Assembly (NCBI RefSeq): GCF_002563775.1
Contig: NZ_PDJO01000001.1
Coordinates: 1,622,001-1,686,000, forward strand
Source of the DNA: Thioclava sp. ES.031
GTDB taxonomy: Bacteria > Pseudomonadota > Alphaproteobacteria > Rhodobacterales > Rhodobacteraceae
Length of the DNA stretch: 64,000 bases
Direction: 5' to 3'
In this document: positions 24,114-32,822 of the stretch, piece by piece
Layout: each line of letters opens with the position of its first letter
Numbering within the stretch: the stretch's first letter is position 1
Program-made: the position numbers and the translations under genes
Notes under the pieces: generated by a model
The model's database searches: none
What the model was told of the DNA's origin: nothing
The model's input: the letters and a program-made list of their open reading frames with translations, nothing else

Positions 24114-25048
24114 AGCCCCGCCTCGCGCGCCCAGAGATCGAAGACTTCCGCGCTGGTCAGCTCGGGCGTGTAGCCGAAGACCTCCTTCAGCGCGTCATTT
24201 GCGAGCACGGGGCGGTATTGCAGGAAGCGCACCTGCTCTGGCCCGTAGCGGCTCAGCCCCAGCGGATGGGCGAGCGCGAGCGCGGCCTTGATGCCAAGCG
24301 CGGGCAGGCGGCGCACCGGTTTGCCCAGACGCCGCGCGAGATCGCTGACGCCAAGCGCGCCGTCGCCCGCTACGTTGAAGATGCCCGGCGGACCATCGGT
24401 CGCGGCGCGGATCAGAATCCGCGCGAGATCGCGGGTCCAGATGAAGACGAAGGGACTCTCGCAGCCCCTCAGCGCGAGCAGGCGCGGTTTGCGGAAAAGC
24501 GCGGTGATCTGGTTGTCCGTGCCCTTGCCCAGAACCGTGCCCACCCGCAGCACGACCTGCTCGAGGGCAGGGTGGGTGGCGCGTGCCTCGGCCAGCATCT
24601 CCTCGACCTGCCGCTTGTGATCGGCATAGGCGAACTCGGGATTGCCGCGCACCGGATCGCTCTCGCGCAGCGGCACGGGGTTGTCCGCGTGATAGCCATA
24701 GGCCGCGCCCGAGGAGGTCACGACGAGCCGCCGCACCCCGACGGCGAGCGCAGCCTCCAGCACCTTGCGCGTGCCCTCCACATCGACCCGGTAGGCCAGC
24801 TCGCGCCCCATGCCGGGGCCGGGCGTCACGATGGAGGCGAGATGCACGATCACCTCGGGGCGTTCGCGCGCGATGACCTTGCCGGGGGCGTCGGTGGTCA
24901 CATCCATTGCCACGAAGCGAACGCCCTCGGGGAGCGTATCAGGTGCCGCGAGATCGGTTGCGATGACCTCATGGCCGCTCTCAGACAGTTCTGCGGTCAG
25001 CACGCGGCCGATCATGCCGCCCGCACCGGTGATCAGGATCCGGGTCAT
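24110..25048 (-). CDS. NAD-dependent epimerase/dehydratase family protein
   Basis: 312-residue extended SDR with GAGGMIG near the N-terminus, the Ser/Thr site in VTSSGAAYG and YADHK as the catalytic YxxxK. The fold is that of nucleotide-sugar epimerases and 3beta-hydroxysteroid dehydrogenases. In this operon, beside a bile-acid-symporter-family protein and a flavin monooxygenase, a hydroxysteroid- or terpenoid-type dehydrogenase is as plausible as a sugar epimerase. Overlaps both neighbours by ATGA. Confidence 0.8.
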   Translation of the reverse strand: MTRILITGAGGMIGRVLTAELSESGHEVIATDLAAPDTLPEGVRFVAMDVTTDAPGKVIARERPEVIVHLASIVTPGPGMGRELAYRVDVEGTRKVLEAALAVGVRRLVVTSSGAAYGYHADNPVPLRESDPVRGNPEFAYADHKRQVEEMLAEARATHPALEQVVLRVGTVLGKGTDNQITALFRKPRLLALRGCESPFVFIWTRDLARILIRAATDGPPGIFNVAGDGALGVSDLARRLGKPVRRLPALGIKAALALAHPLGLSRYGPEQVRFLQYRPVLANDALKEVFGYTPELTSAEVFDLWAREAGL

Positions 25049-25947
25049 CGCGCGGCCTCCTTTCGTCTCATGACGGTTGAGATCGCGAAGCCCGCGATGA
25101 TGTGCCAGATGCCCCAGAAAGCCGCGACGATCGCCATGCCGCCCAGGCCCCCGAAGAAGGCGAAGATCAGCACGAGCCCGAGGCCCGAATTCTGGATGCC
25201 GGTCTCGACGGTGATCGCGCGCCGGTCGAAGGGCGACAGTCCCGCCAGTGTCGCGGTGCCATAGCCGCCCGCGAAGGCAAGTGCGTTGTGCAGCACCACC
25301 ATCCCCGCGATCAGCCCGACGAATTGCACGAAATACTGCCAGTTGGCGCTGAGCGAGAGCGCCACGAACGCGACGAAAATCGCCATCGAGACCCATTTCA
25401 GCGGATCGCGAATACGCGTCGTGAGGTCATAGCGGTAATGGTTCAGCGCGATGCCGGCGATCAGCGGCAAGAGCAGCATGACGCCGACGGTGATCGCCAC
25501 GCTCACCGGGTCGATATGGGTCTCGTGCAGCAGCGTCCGCGTCGGTGCATAAAGACTGCCCCAGAAGGCGATATTGAGCGGCGTCAGCACGATCGCCGCT
25601 GCCGTGGCGAAGGCGGTCAGCGACACCGAGAGCGCCGTGTTGCCACCGGCCCGATGGGTGAAGAAGTTCGAGACATTCCCGCCCGGGCAGGCCGCGACAA
25701 GGATCAGCCCCAGCGCGATCGAGGGGCTGGGCTGCAGCGCCAGCACCAGCCCGAAGGTCAGCGCGGGCAGCACCAGAAATTGCGACGTGAACCCCACGAT
25801 CAGCGCCCAGGGCCTGCGCACCAGCGGGCGGAAATCGCGGGGGGATAGGTCAATCGCGACCGAGAACATGACGATGCCGAGGATCGCGTTGAGCAGATGC
25901 AGGGCGCCGGGGCTGAAATTCAGCCGGACCGCGTCGAGCCCCGTCAT
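25045..25947 (-). CDS. Bile acid:sodium symporter family protein
   Basis: 300-residue polytopic protein, about nine or ten TM helices, of the BASS/ASBT superfamily. It has the crossover-region patterns ACPGGNVSNFFTHRAGGNTA and ETGIQNSGLGL, corresponding to the two Na+ site motifs. Family members move bile acids, pantoate, pyruvate or other organic anions with sodium. The gene overlaps the monooxygenase gene upstream and the epimerase gene downstream by 4 bases each, so uptake and oxidation of one compound are probably coupled. Confidence 0.85.
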   Translation of the reverse strand: MTGLDAVRLNFSPGALHLLNAILGIVMFSVAIDLSPRDFRPLVRRPWALIVGFTSQFLVLPALTFGLVLALQPSPSIALGLILVAACPGGNVSNFFTHRAGGNTALSVSLTAFATAAAIVLTPLNIAFWGSLYAPTRTLLHETHIDPVSVAITVGVMLLLPLIAGIALNHYRYDLTTRIRDPLKWVSMAIFVAFVALSLSANWQYFVQFVGLIAGMVVLHNALAFAGGYGTATLAGLSPFDRRAITVETGIQNSGLGLVLIFAFFGGLGGMAIVAAFWGIWHIIAGFAISTVMRRKEAAR

Positions 25948-27263
25948 GCCGGAGCCTTCCCGCCGAGCGCCTTGATCCAGCCGGTGACCGCCTTGCGATA
26001 GGTCGCCTTGTCCACGTAATAGGCCATCCGCGCGAGTTTCAGATAGGCCATGCCGCCGGTCGCGCGCTCGAACCCGTCGGCCTTCTTCGCCTGCAGGCGC
26101 TTCGCGGCCTCCGAGCCGTCGCGCAGCCCGCGAATGTAGCGCGCCACCATCTCGGCCTGCTCGTGACGGCCCTGCCAGCCAAGCCCGCTCGCCTCGAGCA
26201 TTCCCAGCACGAAGAGATCATCGCGCTTGGGATGCATCGCGTTCAGATACAGATGCGGCGCATCGCCCTGCCAGTTCAGCAGCTCCGGTGCGATGAACGG
26301 GTAATGCAGCTTGTAGCCGGTGGCCGCGAGGATCATGTCATACTCGGCTTGCGTGCCATCCTTGAAATGCACCGTTTTGCCGTCGAGCCGTTCGATATCG
26401 GGGCGCACTTTCAGATCGCCGTGGCCCGCGTGGAACAGCACCAGCGAGTTCACGATCGGATGGCTCTCGTAGAGTCTGTAATCGGGCTTGGGAAACCCGT
26501 ATTTCTGCGGATCGCCCACGAACCATTTCAGCAGCGCGCCGTCGATCTTGCGCTTGAGCCACATCGGCAGCTTGATCGCCCCGCCCAGCGTGTCGGCGGG
26601 TTTGCCGAAGACGTATTTCGGCACGAAGTAATAGCCGCGCCGCATCGAGAGATCGCAGCTTTTGCCGTGATGGATCGCGTCCACCGCGATGTCGCAGCCG
26701 GAATTGCCCGCACCCACGACGAGCACCCGTTTGCCGGTGAATTGCGAGGGATCGCGATAGGCCGAGGAATGGATCAGCTCGCCGTCGAACTGGCCGGGGA
26801 AGTCCGGCATGTTCGGCTCGGAGAGCGTGCCATTGGCGATCAAGACGCCCGCATAGACCTCCGAATGCTCGCCCTCGCCATCGCGCCAGCTGACCCGCCA
26901 GCCTTCGCCATCGCCGCCCAGCGGCTCCAGTTTCGTCACTTCGGCGTTGAAGCGGTAATGGCGGCGAATGTCGAAATGATCGGCGAAATCGCGGAAATAC
27001 TGCGCCATCTCGCGGTGGCTGGGATATTCCGCCACCTCGTCGCGCATCGGGAAGTCGGTGAATTCCGTCATCCGTTTCGAGGAAATCAGATGCGCGCTTT
27101 CATACATCGTCGAATGCGCGCCCTCGATATCCCAGAGCCCGCCCACATCGCTGTGCAGCTCGAAGCCCTGATAGTCCACTCCCTGTTCGCCCAGCACCTT
27201 GGCCGCGGCCAGACCCATCGGGCCCGCGCCGATCAGGGCGAACGTGCCCCTCGTATTTGTCAT
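25944..27263 (-). CDS. Flavin-containing monooxygenase
   Basis: 439-residue class B flavoprotein monooxygenase. It has the FAD site GAGPMGLAAAK at the N-terminus, the FMO fingerprint FPGQFDGELIHSSAYRD, the NADPH site GAGNSGCDIA and ATGYK in the C-terminal half. It would insert oxygen at N, S or a ketone carbon using NADPH. First gene of the four-gene operon; start 27263 has GGGAGGAG upstream. A TGAAC-N4-GTTCA operator lies 29 bases before it, shared with the divergent TetR gene. Confidence 0.88.
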   Translation of the reverse strand: MTNTRGTFALIGAGPMGLAAAKVLGEQGVDYQGFELHSDVGGLWDIEGAHSTMYESAHLISSKRMTEFTDFPMRDEVAEYPSHREMAQYFRDFADHFDIRRHYRFNAEVTKLEPLGGDGEGWRVSWRDGEGEHSEVYAGVLIANGTLSEPNMPDFPGQFDGELIHSSAYRDPSQFTGKRVLVVGAGNSGCDIAVDAIHHGKSCDLSMRRGYYFVPKYVFGKPADTLGGAIKLPMWLKRKIDGALLKWFVGDPQKYGFPKPDYRLYESHPIVNSLVLFHAGHGDLKVRPDIERLDGKTVHFKDGTQAEYDMILAATGYKLHYPFIAPELLNWQGDAPHLYLNAMHPKRDDLFVLGMLEASGLGWQGRHEQAEMVARYIRGLRDGSEAAKRLQAKKADGFERATGGMAYLKLARMAYYVDKATYRKAVTGWIKALGGKAPA

Positions 27264-27291
27264 GTTGCGTCTCCTCCCAGACATTCTTAAA

Positions 27292-27307
27292 TTGAACCAT
27301 TGTTCAA
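27292..27307. promoter_or_regulatory. TetR-type operator between FMO operon and tetR
   Basis: TTGAACCATTGTTCAA: 6-bp perfect arms with a CATT spacer, located between the divergent monooxygenase operon and TetR gene, 20 bases from the latter. Its core differs by one base from the large palindrome before the acyl-CoA synthetase at 35535. Confidence 0.7.
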
Positions 27308-27327
27308 AATAAGCAAGCCCCGATCTG

Positions 27328-27993
27328 ATGACGAAAAAGACGACCGAGAAACAAAGACTTAGAGCGCCGTCGAAGCGCTCTCTCGCGAGTCGTTCACGGA
27401 TTCTCGATGCGGCGGAAACGGTGTTTGCACGGGACGGATTCGAGGGTGCGAAGGTGCGCGACATCGCCGCGCTGGCCGAGGTGCCACTGGGTCTGGTGAA
27501 CCATCACGGGGGTTCGAAAGAGGCGCTGTTTCGCGAAGTGGTGGAGCGGCGCGCCGAAGAGCTGGCGCGTCTGCGTCTGGAGGCTCTGGCGCAGGCGAAG
27601 GGGCAGGGGACGCTCGATCTGACGGCGATTCTCGGCTGTTTCTTCCGGCCCTATCTGGCGAAGGCGGCGGGCAGCGATCCGCAATGGCTGGCCTATGCGC
27701 GGCTGGTGGCGATGGTCTCGGCCGATCCGGCCTGGGCCGATATCTCCACCGATCTGTTCGACCCGACCGCGCAGCGCTTCATGGACGAGATCTGCGCGCT
27801 GCATCCCAAGGTCAGCCGGGCGGTCGTGGCCGAAGGGTTCGTCTATTCGGTGGCGGCGCTTCTGGCCTTCCTGACCTCGGAATGGCGGATCGCGGCGCTG
27901 GCCTCGCAGTCAGATGCGCAAGCCTCGGTCGAGGGGCTGGTCGCCTTCTGCGCGGCGGGCTGTGCGGCGCGGATCGCGCAGGCCGAGACGTGA
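27328..27993 (+). CDS. TetR-family regulator
   Basis: 221 residues. The N-terminal TetR HTH reads SRILDAAETVFARDGFEGAK, then VRDIAALAEVPLGLVNHHGG. The ligand-binding half is helical and ends in an Ala/Cys-rich region; it resembles AcrR/CerR-like regulators with a C-terminal TetR_C domain. It is divergent from the monooxygenase operon across a shared dyad, so it very likely represses that operon and itself. The next gene, a TSUP permease, starts 5 bases after its stop and is probably co-transcribed. Confidence 0.88.
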   Translation: MTKKTTEKQRLRAPSKRSLASRSRILDAAETVFARDGFEGAKVRDIAALAEVPLGLVNHHGGSKEALFREVVERRAEELARLRLEALAQAKGQGTLDLTAILGCFFRPYLAKAAGSDPQWLAYARLVAMVSADPAWADISTDLFDPTAQRFMDEICALHPKVSRAVVAEGFVYSVAALLAFLTSEWRIAALASQSDAQASVEGLVAFCAAGCAARIAQAET

Positions 27994-27997
27994 CCGG

Positions 27998-28738
27998 ATG
28001 CTGAGTGCAACGACCCTGCTGGTCATCACCGCCGTGTTCTTCTCCGCCTTCCTGCGCGGCATCGCGGGGTTCGGTTTCGCGCTGGCCGCGGTGCCGATCG
28101 TCTCGCTGATGGTGCCGCCGATCGAGGCTGTGACGCTGGCGGTGCTGCTGCAGGTCGTGGTCGGGTGCCGCGATCTTTTCACCCTGCATGGGCATGTGCA
28201 CAAACCCTCGCTCGCACGGCTGTCGTTGGGCGCGATCCTCGGCACGCCGGTCGGGATTTTCGCGCTCACCGCCGTCAGCGCCGATGCCGCGCGGGTGATG
28301 ATCGCGCTCGCCGTTCTGGCGGGGCTGGCGCTGCTGCTGCGCTACAAACCTGCGCGCCCGCATCCCCATAGCGGGCTCGCGCTGCTGGCGGGCGTCGCCT
28401 CGGGGGCGTTTTCCGGGCTGGCGGCGATGCCCGGCCCGCCCGCGGTGGCCTATTATCTGGGCGCGGGCACCACGGCTGTGCAGACGCGGGCCTCTTTGCT
28501 TCTGTTCTTCTTCGTGGCCTCGCTGCTGGCCACGCCGGGGCTGATCTGGGCGGGTGCTGTGAATGGCGACGCGCTCTGGCTGACGCTGGTCTCGGTGCCT
28601 GCGCTGGCGCTGGGGACATGGGCGGGCACGGCTGCCTTCGCGCGGCTCGACAACGCCCAGTACCGGACGATCGCCATCGTGGTCATGGCGATTTCGGCGG
28701 TGCTGGCGGGCTGGCGGGGCCTGTCGGTCTATCTCTAG
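27998..28738 (+). CDS. TSUP (TauE/SafE) family membrane protein
   Basis: 246 residues, about eight TM helices in two repeats, with the family pattern FSAFLRGIAGFGFALAAVPI at the start and VASGAFSGLAAMPGPPAVAY at the matching place in the second half. TSUP proteins export sulfonates, sulfite or other organic anions. The start ATG at 27998 is 5 bases after the tetR stop, with weak ribosome binding (reinitiation likely). It could export a product of the divergent monooxygenase operon. Confidence 0.85.
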   Translation: MLSATTLLVITAVFFSAFLRGIAGFGFALAAVPIVSLMVPPIEAVTLAVLLQVVVGCRDLFTLHGHVHKPSLARLSLGAILGTPVGIFALTAVSADAARVMIALAVLAGLALLLRYKPARPHPHSGLALLAGVASGAFSGLAAMPGPPAVAYYLGAGTTAVQTRASLLLFFFVASLLATPGLIWAGAVNGDALWLTLVSVPALALGTWAGTAAFARLDNAQYRTIAIVVMAISAVLAGWRGLSVYL

Positions 28739-28759
28739 GGCAGGGCGCGAGCGCCCCTC

Positions 28760-29836
28760 TTAGCTGCCGCGGGCGAGGATGAACCACTCGCCGATATTCT
28801 CGCGATTAATGAAGCCCACGAAATTGCCGGTCTTGCCGATCACCGCTACGGCCGGAATACGCCCTTTCGCGAACGCGTCGAGCACATCGTCCATCCCCGT
28901 CTTCAGCGACACGACGGGTACGTTGTCGAACATGATCTCGGAAACGGGGCGCTGGCGGAATTCGGGGTCGGGTCGGGCCAGCACGCTCTCGCGGGTGACG
29001 AAACCGACGAACTGCCCGTCTGGCGTAAGCACGGGGAACTCCGATTGCGAACTGTGCAGGATCGCCTGAGCGGCGGTGTCGAGCGTATCGTCGGGCGTCA
29101 GCGACACGAAGGAGGTGATTACCGCGTCACGCGCGGCCGAACGATGGGCGAGGCCACGCATCGCCGCATCCGAGCTTTCCGCCCCGGCCGCGAAGAAGAT
29201 GAACGCCGCGATCAGAACGAGGATCGGGTTGCCGCTCGTCAGCCCCCAATAGGCGAAGAGCACGGCGATGACCTGCCCGGTCCGCGCCGCCACCTGCGTG
29301 GCTTTCACCCGGTCCATGAACAGCGCAAGCACGGCGCGAAACACCCGCCCGCCATCCATCGGGAAGGCCGGGATCAAGTTGAACGCCACGAGAAGCGCGT
29401 TGACCAGCGCGAGCCGCCCCCAGAAGCTTTGCGCCGGATTGTCGAGCGATTGCAGATCGCTCAGCCAGCCGCTGCCGCCAAGAAAGATCGTCAGGATCAG
29501 GAAGATCACCACATTGACCGCTGGACCCGCCACCGCGATCAGGATTTCCTGCTTGGGGTTTTCCGGGATCCGCTCCAGCCGCGCCAGCCCGCCGATCGGC
29601 AGAAGGGTGATGTCGGGGGTGCGCACGCCGAACCGGGCCGCCATCGTCGCATGGCCGAATTCGTGCAGCACGACGCAGGCGAAGACCGACAGGATGAAGA
29701 GCATGTTGATCAGCGCGGCCTGCGGCCCGTCCGCCGCCCAGGCGGAAGCGGTGATCCAGATGATCAGCAGGACAAAGGTGACATGCACCCTGAGAACCGT
29801 GCCGCCGATCTTGCCGAGTGAATAGGACCAGCTCAT
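28760..29836 (-). CDS. Site-2 protease family (M50) with CBS domains
   Basis: 358-residue intramembrane metalloprotease. Zinc ligands are seen in VVLHEFGHATMAARFG and the third ligand region in NLIPAFPMDGGRV. Several TM helices precede a C-terminal cytosolic pair of CBS motifs (VITSFVSLTPDDTLDTAA; VPVVSLKTGMDDVLDAFAKG). This is the SpoIVFB-like group with CBS, which can respond to adenine nucleotides. No anti-sigma or other obvious substrate gene is adjacent. Start ATG 29836 has GAGAGGGATGAA upstream. It converges on the TSUP gene. Confidence 0.88.
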   Translation of the reverse strand: MSWSYSLGKIGGTVLRVHVTFVLLIIWITASAWAADGPQAALINMLFILSVFACVVLHEFGHATMAARFGVRTPDITLLPIGGLARLERIPENPKQEILIAVAGPAVNVVIFLILTIFLGGSGWLSDLQSLDNPAQSFWGRLALVNALLVAFNLIPAFPMDGGRVFRAVLALFMDRVKATQVAARTGQVIAVLFAYWGLTSGNPILVLIAAFIFFAAGAESSDAAMRGLAHRSAARDAVITSFVSLTPDDTLDTAAQAILHSSQSEFPVLTPDGQFVGFVTRESVLARPDPEFRQRPVSEIMFDNVPVVSLKTGMDDVLDAFAKGRIPAVAVIGKTGNFVGFINRENIGEWFILARGS

Positions 29837-29987
29837 TTCATCCCTCTCTTTCCGCCGTGCGGTTGCCCCGAAAGCGGGGCGCGGCACACGGATGTCCGCC
29901 GCCCTCAATCTGACCCTTCGTCCCGGTCACCACAAGGAAGCAATCCCAATAAGTGACGGAGTTTGAAAAAGCTTCTGCCCGCGCAGA

Positions 29988-30749
29988 TCAGAATTCCGTC
30001 ACGCGCCGCGTCGTCTCCGGGTCGAGGAAACCCGCGACCGTGGCATCGGTCTCGAGCTGCAGCGCCCGGTGCAGGTCCGGCACCGCGGCGTGATTGAGAA
30101 CGCGTTTCATCGCACGGACCGACAGGACGGGAAGATCGGCGAGCCGTTCGGCGGTCTGGACGGCCACCGCGATCAGCGCGGCATCGTCAACCACCTTCCA
30201 CGCCAACCCGATCTCGCCCATCTCCTGCGCCGAATACCGGTCGCCGAAGATCAGCATCTCGCGCGCCTTGTTCAGCCCGACCAGCGCGGGCAGGAGCGAG
30301 GTGACGGCCCCGGTGACGAATAGGTTCAGCGAGACCTCGGGGAAGAAGCCCTTCGCGCTCTCCGCCCAGATCGGGAAGTCGCAATTGATCGCCCATTCCA
30401 AGCCGCCGCCGACGGCCCAGCCGTTGATCGCGCCGACCACCGGCTTCGCGCCGAGCGTAATCGCATGGGTCGCGCGCTGGATCGCGTGCACGATCTCGCG
30501 CGCCTCTTCCTCGGTCTCGGGATGGGTATGGGCCTTGCGGTCATCGCCCGCACAAAACGCTTTGCCCGCCCCGGTGAAGATGATCGCCTTGGTGGCCGGG
30601 TCGGCATTGGCGTCCTCGAAAGCACGCGCCACATCGACAACCAGCTGCCGGTTCATCGCGTTGAGGCGTTCGGGTCGGTTGAGGGTGATGGTGCGCACGC
30701 CCTTGGCGCCAAGCTGGCTCAGGACGGTGTCGTAGCTGAAATGGCTCAT
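29988..30749 (-). CDS. Enoyl-CoA hydratase/isomerase family protein
   Basis: 253-residue crotonase-fold protein. The oxyanion-hole segments are GKAFCAGDDRK and INGWAVGGGLEWAINCD. At the second catalytic position it has FFPEVSLNLF, keeping a Glu. It would hydrate or isomerise an acyl-CoA made by the CoA ligase encoded just upstream, with which it overlaps by 4 bases (ATGA). Last gene of the TetR / ligase / hydratase operon. Confidence 0.87.
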   Translation of the reverse strand: MSHFSYDTVLSQLGAKGVRTITLNRPERLNAMNRQLVVDVARAFEDANADPATKAIIFTGAGKAFCAGDDRKAHTHPETEEEAREIVHAIQRATHAITLGAKPVVGAINGWAVGGGLEWAINCDFPIWAESAKGFFPEVSLNLFVTGAVTSLLPALVGLNKAREMLIFGDRYSAQEMGEIGLAWKVVDDAALIAVAVQTAERLADLPVLSVRAMKRVLNHAAVPDLHRALQLETDATVAGFLDPETTRRVTEF

Positions 30750-32050
30750 TGGAAACTCCGGATGACGCGTTTGGTCTTGCCCTCGGTGCGCGGGAAGCTG
30801 TGGGCCGGGAGCAGGGTGACGCTCGCCGTCGCGCCCAGTTTCGACTTGATCCGTTGCTCCACCTTGCGCGCAAGATCGGGCGTGGCGTGCTCGCCCTCCG
30901 CCAGTTCGGCGCTGACGGGCAGGGTGTCATAGGGCGGCGGCGTGTCGAGGGTGATGCGATAATCTCCCGAAAGCTCGGGGATTTCGTTAAGCATGGCGGC
31001 GACCATCGAGGGGAACATGTTCAGGCCCCGCACGACCACCATGTCATCGGAGCGCCCGACGACCGAGAAACGGAACCCGGTGCAGCCGCAGGCGCAGGGC
31101 TCGGTTTCGCCGATGGTGATGATGTCGCCCGTGCGGAACCGCACCAGCGGCTGGCAGTCGCGGACAAGATGGGTCAGAACCAATTCGCCGCGCGCCCCGG
31201 CCTTCAGCGGGATCGGCGCGTCGGTATCGGGGTCGATCAGTTCGGGATGCAGCACGTCGGCGGCCATGAAATGCAGCTTGGTGTCATGCGGACATTCCGC
31301 CGCGAAGTTCGAGAAGACGTCCGAGACGCCGTAATTCGCGTTGCGCGGCTCCATCCCCCAGGTCTCGCGCAGGCGGGCGCGGAAGGCGGGATCGTCAAGG
31401 CCCGGCTCGCCCCCGAACAGACCCAGCTTGAGGCCCAGATCGCGTGGCGTGAGCCCGGGGTGTTTCTCGGCGATGACCCGTTCGAGCACGGAAGGGTAGG
31501 AGGGCGTGCAGGAGATCGCGGTGATGCCGACCTCGCGGATCGTCTGGATCAGCAGCTCGGTCGAGCCGACGCCGAAGGGCACGACCAGCGCGCCCGTCGC
31601 CTCCAGCGTCATGTGATCGGTCAGCCCGCCCATCCACATCTGGTAATTGAGGCAATGCACCACCGTGTGTTCGGGCGTCAGCCCCGCAGAACGGTGACAG
31701 CGCCCGCCGACTTCCTGCGTCACCAACGCGTCGCGGGCCGACAGGGCGAGGTTCATCGCCTGACCGGTGGTGCCCGACGTCCGATGCAGGCGGTTGGCGG
31801 TGCTGCGCGTGGCGGCGAGGTAGTCGCCGAAGGGGGGATGCTCGGCCTGCGAGATCCGCAGTTGCGATTTGTCGGAGAGCGGCAATTCGGGCAGGTCGCG
31901 CAGGTCCTCGGGCGGTCTGCGCCCCTGCCAGAGCCTTTGGTAGAAGGCGGAATGCGCGACGACATGGGCGCGCTGCGCCTGCCAGCGGCGTTCGATCTCG
32001 GGCTGCAGCTCCGCGCGGGAGAGGTTCTCGGCGCCGGGAATGGTGCTCAT
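30746..32050 (-). CDS. Phenylacetate-CoA ligase-like AMP-dependent synthetase
   Basis: 434-residue adenylate-forming enzyme of the PaaK type, shorter than FadD. The P-loop region is LHRTSGTTGQ. Later motifs are NYGVSDVFSNFAAECP, RTGDIITI with an adjacent Cys cluster (ETEPCACGCTGFR) and the hinge/catalytic VVVRGLNMFPSMV. PaaK-type enzymes activate aryl acids. The CACGC cluster, seen in many PaaK relatives, may bind zinc. ATG overlaps the stop of the TetR gene by 4 bases. Acid specificity is not determined. Confidence 0.85.
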   Translation of the reverse strand: MSTIPGAENLSRAELQPEIERRWQAQRAHVVAHSAFYQRLWQGRRPPEDLRDLPELPLSDKSQLRISQAEHPPFGDYLAATRSTANRLHRTSGTTGQAMNLALSARDALVTQEVGGRCHRSAGLTPEHTVVHCLNYQMWMGGLTDHMTLEATGALVVPFGVGSTELLIQTIREVGITAISCTPSYPSVLERVIAEKHPGLTPRDLGLKLGLFGGEPGLDDPAFRARLRETWGMEPRNANYGVSDVFSNFAAECPHDTKLHFMAADVLHPELIDPDTDAPIPLKAGARGELVLTHLVRDCQPLVRFRTGDIITIGETEPCACGCTGFRFSVVGRSDDMVVVRGLNMFPSMVAAMLNEIPELSGDYRITLDTPPPYDTLPVSAELAEGEHATPDLARKVEQRIKSKLGATASVTLLPAHSFPRTEGKTKRVIRSFQ

Positions 32051-32724
32051 GCCGTCATCCCCCGGTCCCAGAGCAGCGAGAGCGTCTCCAGCACCGCGTC
32101 GCGGTCCTGCGATATCTCGATCACGGCCGGATCCTTCGCCAGCAGAAGGTTGGAGAGGTATTGATCGACCATGCCCCCCAGCGCATAGGCGCGGCGCAGC
32201 AATTCGTCGCGCGGGGGCGCCGTCTTGCCCTCCTGCCGCTGCCTGCGTTCCACGGAGGCGACCACCGCCTCGATCCATTCGCGGTTCAGCGTCTGAAACG
32301 CCGCCTGCGCCTCGGGGAAGCCGTCGGTCGGGTGGATCAGGCTGCGCATCAACCCGCTATTTTGCTCGAACAGACGGAGATAGGCGCGGGTCGCCGCGCG
32401 CGGCGCATCATGGCCTTCGCGTTCGCTCGCCGCCCTCATCGCCAGTTGAAGGAAGGCCACGAACCCCCGAAGCAGGCTGTCGAGAAGGGCGTTACGATCC
32501 TTGAAGTAAAGGTAAAACGTGCCGTTCGAGACGCCGGCCGCCTTGCAGATCTCCGCGACGGTGAGGCCCTGCGGCCCGCCGTCTTGCAAAACCTTGCAGG
32601 CGGCGATTTGCAGCTGGGCGCGGGTGCGCTCTCCCTTCGGGCGTCCGGCGCTGGTCGTGGCAAGATGCTCCGGGAAAGAGAACACGGCGGCGTCCTGCGA
32701 CGCTTTTGCGAGAGAGGGCTTCAC
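32047..32724 (-). CDS. TetR-family regulator of the ligase/hydratase operon
   Basis: 225 residues. The HTH reads RTRAQLQIAACKVLQDGGPQ, GLTVAEICKAAGVSNGTFYL and YFKDRNALLDSLLRGF. It is preceded by an atypical N-terminal tail of about 30 residues. It is the first gene of the operon, overlapping the CoA ligase by ATGA, and a perfect 16-bp palindrome lies 18 bases before its start. Autoregulation with an acyl-CoA or aryl-acid inducer is the simplest reading. Confidence 0.87.
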   Translation of the reverse strand: MKPSLAKASQDAAVFSFPEHLATTSAGRPKGERTRAQLQIAACKVLQDGGPQGLTVAEICKAAGVSNGTFYLYFKDRNALLDSLLRGFVAFLQLAMRAASEREGHDAPRAATRAYLRLFEQNSGLMRSLIHPTDGFPEAQAAFQTLNREWIEAVVASVERRQRQEGKTAPPRDELLRRAYALGGMVDQYLSNLLLAKDPAVIEISQDRDAVLETLSLLWDRGMTA

Positions 32725-32742
32725 GTTCCGGCTCCAAAAATG

Positions 32743-32758
32743 AAACTGACGTCAGTTT
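32743..32758. promoter_or_regulatory. AAACTGACGTCAGTTT palindrome, probable TetR operator
   Basis: Perfect 16-bp dyad with no spacer, 18 bases upstream of the tetR start in an otherwise short AT-rich promoter region. Its sequence is unlike the TGAAC-N4-GTTCA operators elsewhere in the window, so a different regulator, presumably the adjacent TetR, should bind it. Confidence 0.7.
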
Positions 32759-32822
32759 TATATTTAGGAAAAGCGAACCCGTCAACGCTGGCGTGTCTCT
32801 GCGTTTCGTCGGGGTGGCGGTC

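Noticed and set aside
28743..28756. Short inverted repeat between the TSUP and site-2 protease genes
   Set aside because: Stem of only about 5 bp with a 4-base loop and no T run; not convincing as a terminator.
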